Shown: one piece after another, positions 57,115-64,000 of the stretch | Layout: each line of letters opens with the position of its first letter | How positions within the stretch are numbered: position 1 is the first letter of the stretch | Assembly: GCF_014649755.1 (NCBI RefSeq) | Contig: NZ_BMTQ01000006.1 | Span: forward strand, 124,001 to 188,000 | Direction of reading: 5' to 3' | Length of the DNA: 64,000 bases | From: Streptomyces litmocidini | Lineage (GTDB): Bacteria > Actinomycetota > Actinomycetes > Streptomycetales > Streptomycetaceae | Translations under genes and position numbers: made by a program | The notes under the pieces: model-generated | Databases searched by the model: none | What the model saw: the letters and a program-made list of their open reading frames with translations, nothing else | What the model was told of the DNA's origin: nothing

Positions 57115-59044
57115 GTGACCAGCCAGGTCAGTAGCGAGGCCGGTGAGGCCCTGGTCGGGGAGCAGCGCAGCGCCCCGGCGAAGCCCCACCACGGCACCGA
57201 GAAGGAAGTGCGCCGGCTCGACCGGGTGATCATCCGCTTCGCGGGTGACTCCGGTGACGGCATGCAGCTCACGGGTGACCGCTTCACCTCGGAGACGGCG
57301 TCCTTCGGGAACGACCTCTCCACGCTGCCGAACTTCCCGGCCGAGATCCGGGCACCCGCCGGGACCCTGCCGGGCGTGTCGTCCTTCCAGCTGCACTTCG
57401 CCGACCACGACATCCTGACCCCGGGCGACGCCCCGAACGTGCTGGTCGCGATGAACCCCGCCGCCCTCAAGGCGAACATCGGGGACGTGCCGCGCGGCGG
57501 CGAGGTCATCGTCAACACCGACGAGTTCGCCAAGCGGGCGATGGCCAAGGTCGGGTACGCGACCTCGCCCCTGGAGGACGGCTCGCTCGACGGCTACCGG
57601 GTCCACCCGGTGCCGCTGACGACGCTGACCCTGGAGGCGCTCAAGGAGTTCGGCCTGCCCCGGAAGGAGGCCGAGCGGAGCAAGAACATGTTCGCCCTCG
57701 GGCTGCTCTCCTGGATGTACCACCGCCCCACCGAGGGCACCGAGACCTTCCTGCGCCAGAAGTTCGCGAAGAAGCCGGAGATCGCCGAGGCCAACGTGGC
57801 CGCCTTCCGGGCCGGCTGGAACTTCGGCGAGACCACCGAGGACTTCGCCGTCTCGTACGAGGTGGCCCCCGCGACCCGGTCCTTCCCCACCGGCACGTAC
57901 CGGAACATCTCGGGGAACCTGGCCCTGTCGTACGGTCTGATCGCCGCCGGCCGGCAGGCCGACCTGCCGCTCTACCTCGGCTCGTACCCGATCACCCCGG
58001 CCTCGGACATCCTGCACGAACTCAGCAAGCACAAGAACTTCGGCGTGCGGACCTTCCAGGCCGAGGACGAGATCGCCGGCATCGGGGCCGCGCTGGGCGC
58101 CGCCTTCGGCGGCTCCCTCGCCGTCACCACCACCTCCGGCCCCGGTGTGGCGCTGAAGTCCGAGACCATCGGCCTCGCGGTCTCCCTGGAGCTGCCCCTG
58201 CTGATCGTCGACATCCAGCGCGGCGGCCCGTCCACCGGTCTGCCCACCAAGACCGAGCAGGCCGACCTCCTCCAGGCCATGTACGGCCGCAACGGCGAGG
58301 CGCCGGTGCCGGTCGTGGCCCCGAGGACGCCCGCCGACTGCTTCGACGCGGCCCTCGACGCCGCCCGCATCGCGCTCACGTACCGCACGCCGGTCTTCCT
58401 GCTCTCCGACGGCTACCTGGCCAACGGCTCCGAGCCCTGGCGCGTCCCCGAGGTCGACGAGCTCCCCGACCTGAAGACGCCCTTCGCGACCGGGCCGAAC
58501 CACGAGCTGGCCGACGGCACCGAGGTCTTCTGGCCGTACAAGCGCGACCCCGAGACCCTCGCCCGCCCCTGGGCCGTGCCCGGCACCCCCGGTCTGGAGC
58601 ACCGCATCGGCGGCATCGAGAAGCAGGACGGCACCGGCAACATCTCGTACGACCCCGCGAACCACGAGTTCATGGTCCGCACCCGCCAGGCCAAGGTCGA
58701 CGGCATCGAGGTGCCGGACGTCGAGGTCGACGACCCGGACGGCGCGAGCACCCTGGTCCTCGGCTGGGGCTCCACCTACGGGCCGATCACGGCGGCCGTC
58801 CGCCGCATCCGGCGGGAGGGCGGCCCGATCGCCCAGGCCCACCTGCGCCACCTCAACCCCTTCCCGAAGAACCTCGGCGAGGTGCTGAAGCGGTACGAGA
58901 AGGTCGTGGTCCCCGAGATGAACCTCGGCCAGCTCGCCACCCTCGTCCGGGCGAAGTACCTGGTCGACGCCCGCAGCCACACCCAGGTCAACGGCATGCC
59001 GTTCAAGGCCGAGCAGCTCGCCGCCGCCCTCAAGGAGGTCATCG

Positions 59045-59052
<8 letters not shown>
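57115..59052 (+). CDS. korA: 2-oxoacid:ferredoxin oxidoreductase, fused gamma-alpha subunit
   Basis: A 645-residue protein with a GTG start 9 bases after GGAGG. Residues 37-220 are the gamma domain (IIRFAGDSGDGMQLTGDRF; PGVSSFQLHFADHDILTPGD). Residues 260-640 are the alpha domain (LYLGSYPITPASDILHELSKH; FQAEDEIAGIGAALGAAFGG; SGPGVALKSETIGLAVS; RGGPSTGLPTKTEQADL). Fusion of gamma and alpha is the actinobacterial KorA type, which oxidises 2-oxoglutarate to succinyl-CoA with ferredoxin as acceptor and supports an alternative TCA cycle. It overlaps korB by 8 bases. Confidence 0.95.
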
Positions 59053-60097
<1,045 letters not shown>

Positions 60098-60103
60098 CGT
60101 CCG

Positions 60104-60147
60104 TCCGCGCGGGCGGTCCGGGTCCACCGCCCCCGACCGCCCGCGCG
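60104..60147. terminator. Bidirectional terminator after korB
   Basis: A 14-bp perfect stem (CCGCGCGGGCGGTC with GACCGCCCGCGCGG) around a 16-base loop between convergent genes. Confidence 0.78.
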
Positions 60148-60148
60148 G

Positions 60149-62329
60149 TCAGTCGTCGCGCTTCGCCGCCTCGGCGAACGGGCCGAGGCAGCGGGGCCTT
60201 CCGGAGCGGATCCGCCAGAGGGTCAGGCCGTCGAGTGTGGCGTCCGCGCCCTCGCCGGCCATGGATTCGTAGGACCTCACCACACCTCGGTACTGCCGGT
60301 CGTCCTTCATGAACACCGTCGACATCGCCGCGCCCGGCCGCTCCGCGTTCCTCCGGACGGCGGTGCGCAGTGCCTGCCCCACCCAGAACAGGACGTCGTA
60401 CGACTCCGCCGCGAAGCGGTCGAGGGGCTCCGAGGCGGCGATCCGCCAGCGCTTGCGATACGCGGCCGCCAAGGCCTTCGCGGCCGGGACCGTGTCGGGA
60501 TCGGTGTAGCCCGTCCCGAAGTACCAGCCCTCGGCGGCCGGGCCCGCCACGGCGAGGAACTCCGGCTGCAACGCCGCCTCGACGCTTCCGCACGGCCCCC
60601 GGTACCCCTGCTGTCGCAGGGCCTTGGCGCACAGGGCGGCCCGGCGCGGCGAGATCCCCACGTACATCACGCCCGTCGGGGAGGTGGCGAGCGCCTCTCG
60701 GACCGCCGGACCGAAGTCCTCGCCGTCCGCCGCGACCCGGTGCACGGTGACCGTGCCGCGGGCGGGGGGTGACTGCCGCACGGTCTGGGCGGTGAGCCAG
60801 CCGTAGGTGCCGGCGGCCCGGTCCTCGATGACCGCGGTGCGGTCCCGGTGGTGCGCGGTGAGGTAGCGGCCGAAGGGCAGGATCATCGCCTGGGCGTAGG
60901 GCCGTGCCTCGAAGTAGGTGCGCATGTCCGGCATCTGCCCCCGGATCGTCGTCCCGGCGGGGACCGACGCCACCACGCTCAGCACCGGCACCTTCGCGTC
61001 GACGAGCGCGTCCGTCGTGGCGACGGCCGTGTCGGCGGTCGTCGGGCCGAACACGGCGACCAGGGCCGGATCCTCGAGCAGGGCGCGGGCCCCTGCGCTG
61101 GCCCGTTTCGGGTCCCCACCGTCGTCCGTCACCCGGAGCACCAGGTCGAAGGGCCGGTCCGCGCGGGCGTTGAAGGTCTCCATGGCGAGGCGCAGCCCGC
61201 GTTCCTGGGCGCGTCCGTCCGCCCTGCCCGGGCCGCTGAGGTCGGTGAGCACGCCCAGCGTGTAGGCCCTCCTCGGCACCCCCGTACCGCTGTCGGCGCC
61301 GCTCGCGGGATCACGGCCGAGCAGCCAGGCGGTGAGGCCGCCCGTGCCCGCGACGGCCCCGGCCGCGCCGAGGGCGAGGAATCGGCGCCGCGAAGTCCCC
61401 GGCACCTCCTCGGGGTCGAGGAGGGTCGGGTCGGCGACCGGCAGGTCCAGGACCCGCGACGAGCGCTGGGCGATCAGCGCGGGCAGGCCGGGCGGCAGCC
61501 AGTCGCCCGCCGCGGGCCCCTCGTGCGGACCGAGGGCGTCCCGCACCTCGGCGGCGGTCGGCCGGTCGGCGGCGTCCTTGGCGAGGCAGGCTTCGACCAG
61601 GGGCAGCAGTCGCTCGGGCAGCCCGTCGAGGTCGGGCTCCTCGTGGACGGTGCGGTAGACGACCGCTGCCACCGCGCCCGTGCCGAAGGGGCGCTCCCCG
61701 GTCAGCGCGTACGCGAGGACGCAGCCGAGCGAGAAGACGTCGGCGGCCGGGCCGACCTCGCCGGCGCCCGCGACCCGGGCCTGTTCGGGGGCGAGGAAAC
61801 CCGGGGTGCCGATCATCGCGTCGGTGGCCGTGAGCGCGGTCGCCCCGGCGGTCCTGGCGATGCCGAAGTCGATGAGCCGGGGCCCGTCGAGGGCGAGGAG
61901 CACGTTGCCGGGCTTGACGTCGCGGTGCACGAGTCCGGCCGTGTGCATGTCGGCGAGGGCGTCGGCGAGCCGGGCGCCGAGGGCCCGTACGGCCGGCTCG
62001 GGCAGGGCGCCGTGCAGGGCGACGGCCTCGGCGAGCGAGGGCCCGGGCACGTACTCGGTGGCGAGCCACGGTTCCCGGGCCTCCGGGTCGGCGCCGAGGA
62101 CGCGGACGACCCAGCGGCCGGTGATCCGTTCGGCGGCCCGCGCCTCGCGGCGGAACCGCTCCCGGAAGCCGGGGTCGGCGGCGTGCTCGGCGCGGATGAG
62201 CTTGAGCGCGGCGAGCGCACCGCCGGCGGACCGGGCGAGGTAGACCACGCCCATGCCTCCGGTGCCGAGCCGTCCGAGCAGCCGGTAGCCGGCGAGGGCG
62301 GAAGGGTCGGCCTTCTTGAGCGGCTGCAC
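60149..62329 (-). CDS. Ser/Thr protein kinase fused to an extracellular ligand-binding domain, copy 1
   Basis: A 726-residue receptor kinase. Residues 12-270 are a complete kinase: GRLGTGGMGVVYLARS, the ATP lysine in LAALKLIRAE, HRDVKPGNVLLALDG, LIDFGIARTAG and GTPGFLAPEQARV. Near residue 315 RRRFLALGAAGAVAGTGGLTAW is a single membrane anchor preceded by arginines (Tat-like). Residues 355-700 are a Leu/Ile/Val-type periplasmic binding fold (GVLTDLSGPGRADGRAQERG; AVFGPTTADTAVATTDALVD; GWYFGTGYTDPD). So a nutrient-binding receptor is joined to a cytoplasmic kinase on one chain. The ligand may be a branched amino acid or another small amide; that is unproved. It lies 3 bases after the next copy. 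Confidence 0.9.
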   Translation of the reverse strand: MQPLKKADPSALAGYRLLGRLGTGGMGVVYLARSAGGALAALKLIRAEHAADPGFRERFRREARAAERITGRWVVRVLGADPEAREPWLATEYVPGPSLAEAVALHGALPEPAVRALGARLADALADMHTAGLVHRDVKPGNVLLALDGPRLIDFGIARTAGATALTATDAMIGTPGFLAPEQARVAGAGEVGPAADVFSLGCVLAYALTGERPFGTGAVAAVVYRTVHEEPDLDGLPERLLPLVEACLAKDAADRPTAAEVRDALGPHEGPAAGDWLPPGLPALIAQRSSRVLDLPVADPTLLDPEEVPGTSRRRFLALGAAGAVAGTGGLTAWLLGRDPASGADSGTGVPRRAYTLGVLTDLSGPGRADGRAQERGLRLAMETFNARADRPFDLVLRVTDDGGDPKRASAGARALLEDPALVAVFGPTTADTAVATTDALVDAKVPVLSVVASVPAGTTIRGQMPDMRTYFEARPYAQAMILPFGRYLTAHHRDRTAVIEDRAAGTYGWLTAQTVRQSPPARGTVTVHRVAADGEDFGPAVREALATSPTGVMYVGISPRRAALCAKALRQQGYRGPCGSVEAALQPEFLAVAGPAAEGWYFGTGYTDPDTVPAAKALAAAYRKRWRIAASEPLDRFAAESYDVLFWVGQALRTAVRRNAERPGAAMSTVFMKDDRQYRGVVRSYESMAGEGADATLDGLTLWRIRSGRPRCLGPFAEAAKRDD

Positions 62330-62332
62330 CCC

Positions 62333-64000
62333 TCAGCTCTTTCCGGACGTGGTGTTGGCGGGCCCGGCGGGCGCCGCGCCGAGGAACTTGTAGGTCCCCT
62401 TCTGCACGCCGTAGAGGAAGGTGCCGACGCCGGACAGGTCGCCGTTCTTGTCGAACGTGTAACCGCCCATGGCCCCGGTGTACTTCTGTGCGCGCAGGGC
62501 CTCCCACAGGCCCTTGCGGGTGAACGGGCCCCTGGCGGCGTTCGAGGAGAGCCAGGACACGACCAGGTTGACCACGTCGAAGGACTCTCCGGTGTAGAAG
62601 GCCGGAGTGGTGCCGTAGCGCTTGCGGTGGGCGGTGAGGAAGTCCTGGGTGAGCTTGCGGTCGGCGGCCTTCTGCTTGGTGTCGGCGGCCCGCTGGACGG
62701 GGTCGATGACGGGCGCGCAGACGTACCAGCCCTCGGCGTCGCTGCCGGCTTCCTCCAGGAACTCCGATCCGAAGACGTGCTGGCCGGCGAACCGGGCTCC
62801 GGTGAAGCCGAGTTGGTTCAGGGCGCGGGCGGCGAGCACGGCCGTGGAGCGGACACCGCAGTGGACGTACGCGTCCATGCCGGCGTCGATCATCTCCCCG
62901 AGGATCGAGCGGTAGTCGGTGGCCCGGCCCGGGACCACCCGGAAGTGCGGCTTGAGCCCGGCCTGTCGGAAGCCGAAGCCGGCGCCGCGGACGTACTGCC
63001 AGCTGTACTGGTCGTCGGTGCGTTCCTGGAGGATTCCGGGGCGGCGGACCTGCGGCAGCAGCGTGACGGCCCAGGAGAGGAAGGTGCCCGCCATGAAGTG
63101 GCTCGGGATGGCGCGCAGCACGGTCGTGTTCGGCGGGCCGGTCTCACCGCGCAGGGTGAAGAGGTTGTACCCCGCCGAGGTGGTGAGGAGCGGCACGCCG
63201 GCCTCCTCGAATGCGGGGAGCGCGGCGATGCCGGTGGCGTCGGAGGTGGGGCCGAGGACGGCGATCACCGAGGGGTCGGAGGTGAGCCGGCGGGCGGCGG
63301 CGAAGGCTCCGCCGCGGTCCCCGCGGTCGTCGGAGACCTTGAGTTCGAGGGTGAAGGGCTTGCCCTTGTGCACGGCGTTGAACCGCTCGACGGCGAGCCG
63401 GGCGCCGCGTTCCTGGGCCTTGCCGATCTCCTGGGCGGGGCCGGACAGGTCGGCGAGGACGCCGATGGCCCAGGTGTTCCGGGGCTTCGGCGCGGGGGGC
63501 TTCCCGTCGCCGGTGCCGTCGGTGTCGTCGCGCCGGGAGTTCCAGAGGGCGTACGCGCCGCCGCCCGCCGCGAGCACGGCGGCCCCGGCGCCGAGCAGCA
63601 GGAAGCCGCGTCTGCCGGGCCCGGCCGGGGCGGCGGGGTCCGTGCCGGGCGCGGTCGGGTCGATGTCGGGGAGCGCCAGCATGGCCGCCGAGCGGGTGGC
63701 GATGGTGGTGACGACGGGCGCGGGCAGCCAGTCGGCGGGGGCACCGGGGGTGTCCTCGGTGAGCCGGAGGGCGATCTCGTCGGCGGTGGGCCGGGCCGCC
63801 GGTTCCTTGGCGAGGCACTGCCGTACGAGGTCGAGCAGCGGCCCCGGTACGCCGGCGAGGTCGGGCTCGTCGTGCACGGTCCGGTAGAGGAGCGCGTCCG
63901 GGGCGCCCGTGCCGAACGGGGGGCGGCCGGTCGTCGCGAAGGCGAGCAGGCAGCCGAGGGCGAAGACGTCGGCTGCGGGGCCGATCTCGGCGGCGCGGGC
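62333..64000 (-). CDS. Ser/Thr protein kinase with ligand-binding domain, copy 2 (partial, N-terminus beyond window)
   Basis: The frame is open to the right edge. Its first visible residues (GPAADVFALGCLLAF, then GRPPFGTGAPDALLYRTVHDEP) are subdomain IX and the C-lobe of a kinase, so the start and the ATP and catalytic loops are outside the window. After the kinase come an Arg-rich anchor (GRRGFLLLGAGAAVLAAGGGAYAL) and a periplasmic binding domain (GVLADLSGPAQEIGKAQERGARL; VLGPTSDATGIAALPAFEEAG; GWYVCAPVIDPVQRAADTK). The plan matches the downstream copy, and the two are clearly duplicates read as one unit. A GTG at 63877 inside the kinase is not the real start. Confidence 0.88.
   Translation of the reverse strand, partial: ARAAEIGPAADVFALGCLLAFATTGRPPFGTGAPDALLYRTVHDEPDLAGVPGPLLDLVRQCLAKEPAARPTADEIALRLTEDTPGAPADWLPAPVVTTIATRSAAMLALPDIDPTAPGTDPAAPAGPGRRGFLLLGAGAAVLAAGGGAYALWNSRRDDTDGTGDGKPPAPKPRNTWAIGVLADLSGPAQEIGKAQERGARLAVERFNAVHKGKPFTLELKVSDDRGDRGGAFAAARRLTSDPSVIAVLGPTSDATGIAALPAFEEAGVPLLTTSAGYNLFTLRGETGPPNTTVLRAIPSHFMAGTFLSWAVTLLPQVRRPGILQERTDDQYSWQYVRGAGFGFRQAGLKPHFRVVPGRATDYRSILGEMIDAGMDAYVHCGVRSTAVLAARALNQLGFTGARFAGQHVFGSEFLEEAGSDAEGWYVCAPVIDPVQRAADTKQKAADRKLTQDFLTAHRKRYGTTPAFYTGESFDVVNLVVSWLSSNAARGPFTRKGLWEALRAQKYTGAMGGYTFDKNGDLSGVGTFLYGVQKGTYKFLGAAPAGPANTTSGKS

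Overview
This is high-GC, almost gap-free actinobacterial DNA, and gene content and order point to a Streptomyces chromosome core. The markers are rpoB with a TTG start, NusG with a long acidic N-terminus, a zinc-ribbon MscL, and the order tRNA-Thr / tRNA-Met / rpmG / hadA-like / hadB-like and tRNA-Trp / secE / nusG / rplK / rplA, which is also known from Mycobacterium.

Region 1 (1-15.3 kb) is a phage-tail gene cluster. Read left to right it has a tail terminator, tail tube, a chaperone pair joined by a -1 frameshift, a divergent pair of small regulator-like genes around a palindrome-rich control region, a membrane/coiled protein, two short tape-measure-like proteins, a distal tail protein, three paralogous receptor-binding proteins, a baseplate-hub-like protein, two accessory tail proteins, an amidase endolysin, a holin and a coiled-coil membrane protein. 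No head, terminase, integrase or replication gene is visible. Several hairpin terminators separate the blocks. The cluster ends at a terminator shared with rpoC. It could be the right part of a prophage cut by the window edge or a domesticated non-contractile tail particle (F-type tailocin); the second reading is the most interesting hypothesis here.

Region 2 (15.3-28.5 kb, minus strand) is the transcription/translation core: rpoC, rpoB, rplL, rplJ, a lipoprotein gene, rplA, rplK, nusG, secE and tRNA-Trp, with a good vegetative promoter before rpoB, an attenuator-like hairpin before rplJ and strong terminators after rplA and nusG.

Region 3 (28.5-42.4 kb) is mixed metabolism: aspartate aminotransferase, adenosine deaminase, a TetR regulator divergent from an NAD(P)-binding reductase with two clear operators between them, murB, two MaoC-like hydratases, rpmG, tRNA-Met, tRNA-Thr, a degenerate amidohydrolase, a second NAD(P)-binding protein, tRNA-Tyr, yajQ, a coupled ogt-alkB alkylation-repair pair, an APC transporter, yccF-htpX and mscL.

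Region 4 (42.4-52.4 kb, minus) is a tightly overlapping complex I operon, nuoABCHIJKLMN. It lacks nuoD and nuoEFG, and its NuoC carries a repetitive tail of about 330 residues.

Region 5 (52.7-60.1 kb) has two paralogous histidine kinases, a 750-bp repeat-rich gap, a LuxR-type response regulator and korAB (2-oxoacid:ferredoxin oxidoreductase). Region 6 (60.1-64 kb, minus) has two tandem Ser/Thr kinases fused to extracytoplasmic ligand-binding domains; the second runs off the right edge.
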